From Alicyclobacillus hesperidum (GTDB lineage: Bacteria; Bacillota; Bacilli; Alicyclobacillales; Alicyclobacillaceae), in assembly GCF_900107035.1 (NCBI RefSeq), contig NZ_FNOJ01000004.1, positions 1-64,000 of the forward strand: DNA of 64,000 nt. The letters are read 5' to 3'. A program made the position numbers and the translations under genes. Positions within the stretch are counted from its first letter, which is position 1. Every line of letters begins with the position of its first letter. Shown here piece after piece: positions 15,797 through 23,230 of the stretch. Under the pieces are notes generated by a model. That model had not been told where the DNA came from, made no database searches, and was given only the letters and a program-made list of their open reading frames with translations.

Positions 15797-16578
15797 GAGG
15801 CAAGTTGGCAACGCTGACAGGTACGGTTGTTTTCTGTGTTGCGCTTCTGGTCGGTTGTGCACCCGGGGTTCAAAAGGCATCCATCGCTTCCGGAACGGCG
15901 ACAACCATCGTGAAACCTGACGTCTCTTTTGCACCACTTGTCGCGGCGCTGCACAAGAGTGAGCAAGCACAAGAGTACAAGTTGCTGACGACGGTAACGA
16001 TACAGAACGCGAACTTGAAGACCAGTTTTACGGAGTACGGAACTCTTCAAATGCCCAATATGGCCAATATTCAGGTGCATGAAAACAACTTTAATATTGG
16101 GTTGTATCAACAGGGGCAGGTCGCCTATCAACAAGATGGCACCGTTTGGTCGAAAACGGAACCGGTTGCAAATCTGGATGCTTATCAGGGGTATGCTGAT
16201 ATTATTGATAAGGCCATGCAAGACCATCTTCAATTGGCGCAAATGGATAGGACTTACGTCGTGGATGAGTATTGTGATGTCTACCGCGTGATCGTGCCTA
16301 ATGGCGTTGCCGGTCTACCTACCTTTCTGCAGCAGACGCCAGGCACTTCGATCCCGTCCATTGCTAGTCACAGCAGTCCGGTTGAGTACATCTTCTATGT
16401 GGGTGAATCGAGTGGGTACATCCGGCAGGTCCAAACCCAGTCGGTCAACGTCGTCGACGCTGTTGGTTCCTTGTCAATTCAGACGTCCACCATTTTTTCG
16501 GATATTGACAATGCGCAATTAGCGCAAGTTCAAATACCTTCATCCCTGGTTGGTCAATTGGAACATGGTGTTGAATAG
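15793..16578 (+). CDS. Lipoprotein of unknown function
   Basis: A 261-residue predicted lipoprotein. The N terminus has a short basic region, a hydrophobic core and the lipobox LVGC, so the mature protein would begin at Cys22. The rest is hydrophilic with beta-rich character (LLTTVTIQN, VEYIFYVGESSGYIRQVQTQ). This recalls outer-leaflet lipoproteins of the LppX/DUF6612 type, though similarity is weak. The GTG at 15793 is preceded by AAGGAGGGGG and overlaps the previous stop codon by 4 bp (GTGA). It is the last gene of a three-gene operon. A promoter begins immediately after its stop. Confidence 0.83.
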   Translation: MRGKLATLTGTVVFCVALLVGCAPGVQKASIASGTATTIVKPDVSFAPLVAALHKSEQAQEYKLLTTVTIQNANLKTSFTEYGTLQMPNMANIQVHENNFNIGLYQQGQVAYQQDGTVWSKTEPVANLDAYQGYADIIDKAMQDHLQLAQMDRTYVVDEYCDVYRVIVPNGVAGLPTFLQQTPGTSIPSIASHSSPVEYIFYVGESSGYIRQVQTQSVNVVDAVGSLSIQTSTIFSDIDNAQLAQVQIPSSLVGQLEHGVE

Positions 16579-16607
16579 TTGCCAAATTCGGTGATGTGGC
16601 GTACAAT
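16579..16607 (+). promoter_or_regulatory. Vegetative promoter of the c-di-AMP riboswitch/44-codon ORF unit
   Basis: TTGCCA (16579-16584), a 17-bp spacer and TACAAT (16602-16607) give a strong sigma-A-type promoter. The -35 begins at the first base after the lipoprotein stop codon. Transcription would start near 16614, just before the riboswitch. Confidence 0.8.
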
Positions 16608-16617
16608 GCTTGCATGA

Positions 16618-16745
16618 CCTATCGCTGAGTTCCGTTTTTGGGAAGCGGAGGACCCATGGTAAGTGGGGTGAATCGAGATTCTTAGATCTCGTAGGGTATC
16701 CTACACCCGAACCCGTCAGCTAACTCCGTAAGCGTTGTAGGAAGA
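16618..16745 (+). promoter_or_regulatory. c-di-AMP riboswitch (ydaO-yuaA class)
   Basis: The conserved core of the class is present in order: CGCTGAGT, GGAGGACCCA, GGGGTGAATC, TAGGG, ACCCGAACCCGTCAGCTAAC and TCCGTAAGCG. The aptamer senses cyclic di-AMP, and in characterised cases ligand binding lowers downstream expression. Between the aptamer and the ORF start I see a small hairpin (GTTCC-AAAA-GGAAC) but no U-tract. An attenuator terminator is therefore not obvious, and control at translation is possible. Confidence 0.93.
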
Positions 16746-16805
16746 TCAAGCGTGTTCCAAAAGGAACTTGGCTGAGGATCAAATTCAGTCAAGGAGCTGG
16801 TCGAG

Positions 16806-16940
16806 ATGGTCGTAAAGCCAGAATTGCCGCAGTATGTCCGCGATATGGAGATTCAACTTGCGCTAAAACATCTGGGGCGCAAGGAAGGCAGAGTCCGTAA
16901 CGTGCAAAGCGGCGATACGGAAAAGCAAACCCTACGTTAA
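16806..16940 (+). CDS. 44-residue protein under a c-di-AMP riboswitch, function unknown
   Basis: A small ORF too short for usual calling. AAGGAG (16791-16796) is placed 9 bp before the ATG, and TAA ends at 16940, just before a terminator. The protein is hydrophilic with net charge about +3. It has a probable amphipathic helix (QYVRDMEIQLALKHLG, residues 9-24), a basic segment (RKEGRVRNV) and a polar tail. There is no membrane segment, signal peptide or cysteine. Promoter, riboswitch, ribosome binding site and terminator frame exactly this ORF, which is the main argument that it is real. I do not recognise a family. It could alternatively be incidental to a riboswitch-derived RNA. Confidence 0.7.
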   Translation: MVVKPELPQYVRDMEIQLALKHLGRKEGRVRNVQSGDTEKQTLR

Positions 16941-16957
16941 CGTTGATTGATGTCTGT

Positions 16958-16988
16958 AGCGCTGCGGGGCGACCCGTGGCGCTTTTTA
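16958..16988 (+). terminator. Rho-independent terminator of the riboswitch unit
   Basis: An 11-bp stem (AGCGCTGCGGG with CCCGTGGCGCT, two G-U pairs) capped by a GCGA loop is followed by TTTTTA. It closes the unit 17 bp after the stop codon of the 44-codon ORF. Confidence 0.92.
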
Positions 16989-17094
16989 TTTGAGTTGAAG
17001 TTTCCTGACGGTTTGAATTCGCGATGCCAGAGGTATGTCTGGACGCGGATCATTCCTTATATGCAGACTTTGCACAAAAATTTTTGGCGATAGG

Positions 17095-17124
17095 TTGGCT
17101 TTATCGCAAATGATACGGTATAAT
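17095..17124 (+). promoter_or_regulatory. Vegetative promoter of rplS
   Basis: TTGGCT (17095-17100) and a perfect TATAAT (17119-17124) are separated by 18 bp. The transcript would have a leader of about 65 nt before rplS. Confidence 0.75.
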
Positions 17125-17194
17125 AGCGCGGGTAATTACAGTGGTCCTCTGTCGCGTGTGTGGACATGAACACTTGTGGGAAGGAGGTCTGGCC

Positions 17195-17539
17195 ATGAAC
17201 TTGCTACGTTCAGTGGTGGAAGACCAGATTCGCTCTGATATTCCAGAGTTTCGCCCTGGTGACACTGTTCGCGTACACGTGAAGGTCCGAGAAGGTCAAC
17301 GTGAACGCATTCAGGTGTTCGAAGGCGTCGTCATTCGTCGACGCGGCAGTGGGATTAGCGCCACGTATACTGTGCGTAAAATTTCGTACGGTGTTGGCGT
17401 GGAGCGCACATTCCCATTGCATTCGCCGAAGATCGAGAAGATTGAAGTGGTTCGCCAAGGCAAAGTGCGACGCGCAAAGCTGCATTATTTGCGCGGATTG
17501 TCCGGGAAGGCGGCGCGCATCAAAGAAGTTCGGCGGTAA
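17195..17539 (+). CDS. rplS: 50S ribosomal protein L19
   Basis: A 114-residue protein, the normal length. It has the L19 signature: [49 protein letters not shown] and the basic C-terminal [16 protein letters not shown]. It binds 23S rRNA at the subunit interface. The ATG at 17195 follows AAGGAGG at standard spacing. In B. subtilis trmD precedes it. Here the upstream neighbours are the surface and riboswitch genes, so it has its own promoter and terminator. Confidence 0.98.
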   Translation: MNLLRSVVEDQIRSDIPEFRPGDTVRVHVKVREGQRERIQVFEGVVIRRRGSGISATYTVRKISYGVGVERTFPLHSPKIEKIEVVRQGKVRRAKLHYLRGLSGKAARIKEVRR

Positions 17540-17545
17540 GCAACT

Positions 17546-17577
17546 GGGCGCGGAGGGTTTGCCTCTGCGCCCTTTTT
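17546..17577 (+). terminator. Rho-independent terminator after rplS
   Basis: An 11-bp perfect stem (GGGCGCGGAGG with CCTCTGCGCCC, allowing G-U) with a short GTTTG loop is followed by TTTTT, beginning 7 bp after the rplS stop. Confidence 0.93.
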
Positions 17578-17590
17578 GTATCGGTTTCGG

Positions 17591-17619
17591 TTGGACATGC
17601 TAAACGTAAAACCTAACAT
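17591..17619 (+). promoter_or_regulatory. Candidate promoter of rbgA-rnhB
   Basis: TTGGAC (17591-17596) and TAACAT (17614-17619) are separated by 17 bp, between the rplS terminator and the rbgA ribosome binding site. Confidence 0.55.
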
Positions 17620-17642
17620 ATTACATATAGGGAGGGAGATCC

Positions 17643-18548
17643 GTGCCTGTACAATGGTACCCCGGTCATATGGCGAAGGCTAGGCGAATCATGGAGGATC
17701 GAGTTCGACAGGTGGATGTTGTCATAGAACTGGTGGATGCTCGTCTCCCGCTTTCCAGCCGCAATCCCGCGTTGCAAGATCTGTCGTCCAAGAAGCCACG
17801 ACTTGTGGTAATGACGCGCGAGGATCTGGCTGATCCACGAGCTACACACGCCTGGCTGGCTGCGTTCGCATCTGACGATATCTTGGCCGTTCCCGTCAAT
17901 ACGACCAACGGTAACGGTTTCTCGCAAGTTCGGGATGGTTTGCGTAAGCTTGCCGCAGCGAAGATTCAACGCGCTATGGAGAAGGGTCTGCAACGCTCCG
18001 TCGTGCGTGCTATGGTTGTTGGGATCCCTAACGTCGGGAAATCTTCGTTTATTAATCAATTTGCCAAGCGATCCGTCGCAAAGACAGGAAACAAGCCTGG
18101 CGTGACACGCACGGAACAATGGGTTCGGATGGGCGATATTGAGTTGCTCGATACACCCGGTGTATTATGGCCGAAAATTGAAACGCCTGAACAAGGATTG
18201 CGTTTGGCGATCAGCGGGGCGGTTAAGGACCAAATCTACGATATGGAAGAGGGCCTTGCTTTCTTCCTGTGTTTCGCGAGTCAACATTACCCGGACCTTT
18301 TAATACAGCGATACGGCTTGTCGCATATTCCTGTTGTCGAGTGGACAGATTTGCCGACCGTGTGGCCGCAGATTGCGGATATGATAGAGGAGATTGGGCG
18401 CAAGCGCGGCATGTTGGGCCGTGGTGGGGTGGTTGACGAAGAACGGGTGGCAAAGATGGTTATCAAGGAAGTACAAGATGGTGTGCTTGGGCATATGACA
18501 TTTGAGTGGCCTCAATCAATTGAAGATGATCGAACCGCATTGCGATAG
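17643..18548 (+). CDS. rbgA: Ribosome biogenesis GTPase RbgA (YlqF)
   Basis: A 301-residue circularly permuted GTPase needed in Bacillus for a late step of 50S assembly. The family N terminus QWYPGHMAKARR is intact. The permuted order is present: switch region VDARLPLSSRNP, G1 GIPNVGKSS (127-135), G2 around PGVTR and G3 DTPG (170-173). The G4 position, normally NKAD in the N-terminal third, reads TRED (58-61), so Asn and Lys of the guanine-recognition motif are both replaced. Everything else looks functional. The GTG start follows GGAGGGAGA. It precedes rnhB as in B. subtilis. Confidence 0.96.
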   Translation: MPVQWYPGHMAKARRIMEDRVRQVDVVIELVDARLPLSSRNPALQDLSSKKPRLVVMTREDLADPRATHAWLAAFASDDILAVPVNTTNGNGFSQVRDGLRKLAAAKIQRAMEKGLQRSVVRAMVVGIPNVGKSSFINQFAKRSVAKTGNKPGVTRTEQWVRMGDIELLDTPGVLWPKIETPEQGLRLAISGAVKDQIYDMEEGLAFFLCFASQHYPDLLIQRYGLSHIPVVEWTDLPTVWPQIADMIEEIGRKRGMLGRGGVVDEERVAKMVIKEVQDGVLGHMTFEWPQSIEDDRTALR

Positions 18549-18624
18549 AGAAAATAACATCTCCTAAGTTTGTCTGGCGTTTGCATGTGACTGGCCGTAG
18601 ACTGGATGTTGAGGAGGCGGTTGC

Positions 18625-19284
18625 ATGCTGGGATCTCGCCAGGCTTGGTACAGTCGTGCGCGTTTTGATTCGGCGATGGCCGGTTCGTTGACAATCGCCG
18701 GCGTAGACGAGGTTGGCAGAGGGTGTCTCGCGGGCCCAGTCGTGGCTGCGGCGGTCGTTCTTCCGCTCGAAGAAGATGCGTCTTTAGATTTGATAGGTGT
18801 GACGGATTCCAAGAAGCTCACTTCAAAACGGCGCCAGGAGTTGGCCAAGCTCATACGTCAACGTGCAGTGTCAATCGGGATCGGCGAAGTCAGTTCACGA
18901 GAAATCGATGAACTCAATATCTTGCGCGCCACCCAACTTGCTATGGGACGAGCCCTCGCAAAATTGGATGTTCCTGTCGAGCTGGCTCTTATTGACGGCC
19001 ATGTGCCGGCATCTACACATCTGGCGTGTCTACCCGTGATTGGAGGCGACATGCGGTCTCTGTCTATTGCGGCAGCTTCTATTGTGGCAAAAGTGTATCG
19101 CGATGAATGGATGATACGGTTACATCGCGAGTATCCTCAATACGGATTTGACAGCCATGTTGGATACGCGACGAAATTGCACCTGAACGCGCTTCGTGAA
19201 TATGGTATCACGCCGTATCATCGCTTGACGTTTGCACCCGTTCGAGCTTGCCTAGCCGATAGGAGGATGGAGGAAAGTGGATAA
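18625..19284 (+). CDS. rnhB: Ribonuclease HII
   Basis: A 219-residue nuclease that nicks RNA in RNA/DNA hybrids and removes misincorporated ribonucleotides. The metal-binding GVDEVGRGCLAGP motif (D28, E29) opens the catalytic domain. Further conserved blocks are TDSKKLTSKRR, ALIDGHVP, SIAAASIVAKVYRD and HVGYATKLHL. It lacks the longer N-terminal extension of B. subtilis RNase HII. The ATG at 18625 follows GAGGAGG. Its last 8 bases overlap the next gene, which implies coupling. Confidence 0.97.
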   Translation: MLGSRQAWYSRARFDSAMAGSLTIAGVDEVGRGCLAGPVVAAAVVLPLEEDASLDLIGVTDSKKLTSKRRQELAKLIRQRAVSIGIGEVSSREIDELNILRATQLAMGRALAKLDVPVELALIDGHVPASTHLACLPVIGGDMRSLSIAAASIVAKVYRDEWMIRLHREYPQYGFDSHVGYATKLHLNALREYGITPYHRLTFAPVRACLADRRMEESG

Positions 19285-20242
19285 TTCCCCAATCTCGTCG
19301 GGAAGGCTGGATCGTGCGCCGGCACCGACGCAGGAAGTCCGTCCCGCGCCTAGGTTGCCTTTGGATCGTACAGATCAAAGAACCACCGAAGGGTCTGTAC
19401 GCGCCTTACCGGAAGCCGCACTGGTTGCACTTGACGAGGAACTGTTCTCATTAGAGCAGCACATTCCTTATCGATTGCTGCAAAATCCGATATGGCTGAA
19501 GGCAGAATGGGCGTGGAAGGCATTGCTTGTGCAGCATTTATTTACGTCCCATAGCGCCGTTTCGAACACGCATCTCGAACAGCAACGGACGCTACCAAGT
19601 GTCGATGAGGAGAACATTCCGGTAGAAGATGGGGCAATCATGTCTGGTGAGGCAGTTGCGACCTCGCAAAGTGAGCAAGTGAATCATTTTGAGCGAGCGG
19701 TTCAGGCATTATGGGGCATACTCTCTGACGCGTCTGAGTCTAGTTCCACAACGAAAGAGGTTTCCTTGCAAATGCAAACTGATCCCCCTTTGCTGCCTTT
19801 CGCTTCGGTTGGGAATGAGGTCTTTGCACAGGCACATAGTGCCGCTGATCGTCGTCGCATTGAACATTGGACATTGCAGGATAGACTTACAGCCGCTGTG
19901 ATGGATAACGCATATGAACGTCGGGGGGCAGGATTGTTTTTTTTGCCCGGCCAAGACAAACCTCCCTATCGAGCTGTCAAGTGGGAGGCTGAGCGGCGCA
20001 CGAGAATCGGTCATGCAGGTAAGTTAGTTCATCGCATTCAAATTGATCTCGAAGTTAACGGCTCGCCGGTTACCTGTCTTATTACGGCGCAACGGCCACA
20101 AATGTTTGTGCACTTTACAAGTGATAATCTTTCGATTCATCAATATCTCGCAGATGGGCGCCAAGCCCTCCAAAAGCCCTTGGCCCAGCATGGTTGGGAA
20201 CTTGCAGGATGGTCTGTCAGTACACATGAGGAGGTCTTCTGA
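19277..20242 (+). CDS. ylqG: YlqG-like protein with a FliK C-terminal-like domain
   Basis: A 321-residue protein at the position of B. subtilis ylqG. Residues 1-45 are Pro/Arg-rich and probably disordered. The middle is acidic and variable. The last 75 residues (LVHRIQIDLEVNGSPVTCLI ... HFTSDNLSIHQYL ... LAQHGWELAGWSVS) have the pattern of the FliK hook-length-control C-terminal domain: a short beta-hairpin, a helix, then a final strand. There is no signal peptide or membrane segment. It overlaps rnhB by 8 bp, and the FlhB-like gene follows 1 bp later. The pairing mimics FliK-FlhB, so an export-related role is plausible but unproven. Confidence 0.75.
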   Translation: MDNSPISSGRLDRAPAPTQEVRPAPRLPLDRTDQRTTEGSVRALPEAALVALDEELFSLEQHIPYRLLQNPIWLKAEWAWKALLVQHLFTSHSAVSNTHLEQQRTLPSVDEENIPVEDGAIMSGEAVATSQSEQVNHFERAVQALWGILSDASESSSTTKEVSLQMQTDPPLLPFASVGNEVFAQAHSAADRRRIEHWTLQDRLTAAVMDNAYERRGAGLFFLPGQDKPPYRAVKWEAERRTRIGHAGKLVHRIQIDLEVNGSPVTCLITAQRPQMFVHFTSDNLSIHQYLADGRQALQKPLAQHGWELAGWSVSTHEEVF

Positions 20243-20243
20243 C

Positions 20244-20501
20244 GTGGTGCAAAAGCGTGCCGTGGCGCTGCGTTATGACCGGCAACGCGAAGGAGCGCCG
20301 AGAGTGGTTGCGAAGGGTGCCGGCGAAGTGGCTGAGGCCATCATCCACACGGCAACAGCCAATACGGTCCCGATTGTAGAAAATGAGGAACTTGTCGACA
20401 CCCTTATCCGCCTTGAGGTCGATCACGTTATTCCTCCCGAGTTGTATCGGGCAGTTGCCGAGGTTCTGGCATATGTTTACCGATCTAAAAAACAGCAGTA
20501 A
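20244..20501 (+). CDS. ylqH: FlhB-like C-terminal-domain protein (YlqH/FlhX type)
   Basis: An 85-residue protein aligning with the extreme C terminus of FlhB in this same window. VVAKGAGEVAEAI matches VVAKGADALAQRI, VPIVENEEL matches VPMVENKPL, and PPELYRAVAEVLAYVYR matches PAELYQAVAEVLAYVYR. It corresponds to the part of FlhB after the autocleavage site. There is no NPTH motif and no membrane region. Such stand-alone paralogues are known to replace the cleaved FlhB fragment in some bacteria. The GTG at 20244 (or 20247) is 6 bp after GAGGAGG. It overlaps yraN by 29 bp. Confidence 0.88.
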   Translation: MVQKRAVALRYDRQREGAPRVVAKGAGEVAEAIIHTATANTVPIVENEELVDTLIRLEVDHVIPPELYRAVAEVLAYVYRSKKQQ

Positions 20502-20859
20502 CTCGATCGCCATCGGCAAGTTTGGCGAAAAATTTGTGGAAAATTATCTGATCCGCTGTCTCGGCTGGGAAGTAATAGATCGAAATGTCCGTTCACCATA
20601 TGGCGAAATTGATATTGTAGCAAAAACCGGAACAACATTCGTGTTTGTCGAAGTCAAGACGCGTCGGTCAGATAGGTTTGGCGCGCCGCTCGAGGCCCTA
20701 TGCAACGCACAGTTGATCCGCCTTGTTCACCAGGCTGAAGGATATGCGGCGCGCCTTTCTCGCGATATTGCGCAACATGTCTGCCTAGACGTGGTAGGTC
20801 TCCGTATACATCGGAACGTCGTGGTCGATATCCAGCATGTGCGAATCTACCCGGATTAA
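20473..20859 (+). CDS. yraN: YraN/UPF0102 family nuclease-like protein
   Basis: A 128-residue protein with a restriction-endonuclease-like fold. It has GKFGEKFVENYL at the N terminus, then the PD-(D/E)XK-type core GEIDIVAKTGTTFVFVEVKTRR (Asp and the ExK are visible). The family is widespread, often close to rnhB, and its cellular role is not settled. The ATG at 20473 lies inside ylqH with no strong ribosome binding site, which suggests translational coupling. It is convergent with the polysaccharide deacetylase gene. Confidence 0.9.
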   Translation: MFTDLKNSSNSIAIGKFGEKFVENYLIRCLGWEVIDRNVRSPYGEIDIVAKTGTTFVFVEVKTRRSDRFGAPLEALCNAQLIRLVHQAEGYAARLSRDIAQHVCLDVVGLRIHRNVVVDIQHVRIYPD

Positions 20860-20865
20860 GTCGAT

Positions 20866-21534
20866 TTACACGGGGAGTGTGCGGAATATGTACCCTTTTG
20901 CTTTATAGTCCTTAATAATGGTCGGGATGGCTTCCACCGTGTACCGACTGGTACTGATGCCATCGTGAAATAGGATGATGGAACCTGGGTGAGCTTCCTG
21001 CTCAACGCGTTCGACGATACTGCGGGAGGATTCGGCTTTCCAATCTTCCGAATCGACTGTCCACAGCGCGATCGGATGGCCAAGGCGGTGGACATACGCG
21101 ATTTCATCTGGCTTAATGGAACCGTAAGGTGGTCTGTAATAAACTGGTTTTTTGCCGCAGGCGCGAATGATGGCCGAGTCTGCCATTTCGATATCGCGAG
21201 TCATTGTCGTGACAGCTTGTTTTGCGGGATCTGTATGCGTAAAACCGTGGTTTCCCAATTCATGCCCTTCGCGCTCCATACGGCGGACAATGGCAGGGAA
21301 CTGTTCACACCGGTGACCTAGGACAAAGAATGTAGCCGGTGTCTTTGATTCGCGAAGGACATCAAGCAACTTGGGCGTGTACCGCTCGCTTGGGCCATCG
21401 TCAAACGTCAGATAGAGTACTTTTTCGTTTGTTGGTGGCGTTTGCGCATTTGTTGTCGCCGGGATGCAAAACCAGCTCCCGATCGAGGTCAACGTGAAGT
21501 ATGTCAAAAGCCATCTTTTTCGTGTAAACCGCAA
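20866..21534 (-). CDS. Secreted polysaccharide deacetylase (NodB domain)
   Basis: A 222-residue exported enzyme of carbohydrate esterase family 4. An N-terminal signal segment (LLTYFTLTSIGSWF ... TNA) is followed by the NodB motifs: TFDDGPS (D45/D46), the metal-binding GNHGFTH (H96, H100), YRPPYGS and LFHDG near the end. It removes acetyl groups from an extracellular or wall polysaccharide, such as peptidoglycan GlcNAc or MurNAc, or chitin-like polymers. It is about the size of PdaA/PdaB-type enzymes. A cluster of wall genes lies nearby (L,D-transpeptidase and LysM hydrolase within 8 kb). The specific substrate is not determinable. Confidence 0.93.
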   Translation of the reverse strand: MRFTRKRWLLTYFTLTSIGSWFCIPATTNAQTPPTNEKVLYLTFDDGPSERYTPKLLDVLRESKTPATFFVLGHRCEQFPAIVRRMEREGHELGNHGFTHTDPAKQAVTTMTRDIEMADSAIIRACGKKPVYYRPPYGSIKPDEIAYVHRLGHPIALWTVDSEDWKAESSRSIVERVEQEAHPGSIILFHDGISTSRYTVEAIPTIIKDYKAKGYIFRTLPV

Positions 21535-21609
21535 ACGTGTCTCCCTCCCGCGAAGTCACTCACCTTAATATTCCATACCCTCAGTCCTTCTATCCGTACA
21601 CCACAATAC

Positions 21610-23085
21610 CTAACGTCTTGCTGATGAACGAAGCGCAAATGCTTCCTCGACGTCCTCTACACGAATCTCATCTCGTCGATCCAGCGCGGCGATGGTCCTC
21701 GCTAACTTAGCGGTTTGTACGACAACGCGCTCTGTGACACAGAGTTTGTCGCACAGGTGTGTCAACATGGAGACAGCTCGGGGTTGAAATTGCTTTATGG
21801 GGTCTAACTCGTCGACAGGTTCAAGTATCGCGCGTGCTTGGCTTACCGCTTGTCGCAATTCAAATGCTACAGGATCGCGGCTGCCTAATGGATTATTCGT
21901 ACCGTCTGGAACACGGTTCATATAGTGAATCAAGTCGATGCGGTCCAAAAGCGGCCCCGGGCAGCGACTCCAATATCGACGGACATCATGTTCGAGGCAT
22001 CGACATTCTCCGTAGCCTCGCCATCCACAGGGACATGGATTGGCGGTGCCGACAAGTAAGAAGCGCGCTGGCAGACTGGCTGTGCGTCCGTTTCGTGAAA
22101 CATGTATTACCCCACTCGTGAGCGGTTCGCGAAGAGCATTCAAAGTGGCTTTTGAGAATTCGAAACACTCGTCAAGGAGGAGAACGCCGTTATCGGCAAG
22201 TGTGACTTCTCCTGGACGAGGGGGCGATCCGCTTCCAGTCAGTCCGGCTGGCGTTAGCGTATGGTGTGGTTCCCGCAGTGGTGGTCGCAAACTAAATTGG
22301 GCATTCGGATTCACCAACTCGTGGTACGCATATGAGCGCAACGCATCCGCTTCAGACAGATTTGGTAAGAGATCGATGAGACGATGGCTCAGCGTCGTTT
22401 TACCAACGCCAGGCGGCCCGATGAACAAAAGTGGATGTCTGCCTGCAGCGCTAATGGCAAGTAGCCGTTTTTCAAATGCTCGATTGGGCAGGGAATCGAG
22501 CATATCGAAGGGAATTGTCGCATCTTGTCGAGAGGTTTTGTCGTCCATTGATGTTCTTGATGGTACAGCACACACTGGCGGATGGTTTGTAAGCTGAGCG
22601 ACAACTTGTGTCAGGGTAGACGAGGCTACGATGTTCATGAGACTGGCAAGTGGTCCTGGAATGGGTGGACCTGGTGCTACGTACAACTCTTGTATGCCTG
22701 CTTCGGCTAGGCGCAAAGCGAGTCCGACGGTCGCCTCGGCCGGGACGAGTGAGCCATCAAGTCCTAGTTCCGCAAGAAAAGCCGTTTGTTTTCTTTCTAC
22801 CAGCATACCTTCAGCGCGAAGGATGGCGATTGCGATGGCGAGGTCGAGCCCCGAGCCCTGTTTGCGGAGAGAGGCTGGTTGTAAGTTCACCGTGATACGG
22901 CCTTTGGGAAATGGTAAAGAGCAGTTGTGAAAGGCCGAGCGAATTCGTAAGCGGGCCTCGTTAACGGCAGAATCGGGTAGCCCTACGATGGAAAAACGAG
23001 GGAAACCAGAACTAACATCGGCCTCGACATACACGAGTTCAGATTGAATGCCATTGTGAACGGCGCTGACGGCACGTCCTAGCAT
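21610..23085 (-). CDS. comM: YifB/ComM family Mg-chelatase-like AAA+ ATPase
   Basis: A 491-residue protein. The N-terminal domain (about 1-180) has the Lon-protease-like fold seen in ComM (VEADVSSGFPRFSIVGLPD, KGRITVNLQPASLRKQGSGL). The central AAA+ module has Walker A GPPGVGKTT and Walker B GVLLLDECFEF. The Cys-rich GTANPCPCG ... GECRC segment is a family hallmark. ComM acts as a hexameric helicase promoting branch migration in natural transformation. Function in Firmicutes is less studied. dprA lies 3 kb away. The ATG at 23085 follows AGAGGTGAT. The longer frame to 23193 lacks a site. Confidence 0.93.
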   Translation of the reverse strand: MLGRAVSAVHNGIQSELVYVEADVSSGFPRFSIVGLPDSAVNEARLRIRSAFHNCSLPFPKGRITVNLQPASLRKQGSGLDLAIAIAILRAEGMLVERKQTAFLAELGLDGSLVPAEATVGLALRLAEAGIQELYVAPGPPIPGPLASLMNIVASSTLTQVVAQLTNHPPVCAVPSRTSMDDKTSRQDATIPFDMLDSLPNRAFEKRLLAISAAGRHPLLFIGPPGVGKTTLSHRLIDLLPNLSEADALRSYAYHELVNPNAQFSLRPPLREPHHTLTPAGLTGSGSPPRPGEVTLADNGVLLLDECFEFSKATLNALREPLTSGVIHVSRNGRTASLPARFLLVGTANPCPCGWRGYGECRCLEHDVRRYWSRCPGPLLDRIDLIHYMNRVPDGTNNPLGSRDPVAFELRQAVSQARAILEPVDELDPIKQFQPRAVSMLTHLCDKLCVTERVVVQTAKLARTIAALDRRDEIRVEDVEEAFALRSSARR

Positions 23086-23230
23086 GTAATCACCTCTTCG
23101 TGATTGCGTGCGATCACGCAAGTCTGAGCATGGACTAGATATAGCAATTTGCGGGGATGTCAGCCATAATGTAGGGAAGAATCTCGTTCGCATCGTCTCA
23201 CTAGGAGACGAGTTTCAGGAGGGAGCCGAC

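Noticed and set aside
17125-17194. Structured L19 autoregulatory leader before rplS
   Set aside because: The leader is short (about 65 nt), and I could not identify the paired elements of the known L19 leader with confidence.
19277-20242. Interpretation as a decayed fliK copy or pseudogene
   Set aside because: The frame is intact over 321 codons, is coupled to its neighbours by overlaps, and sits at the conserved ylqG position.
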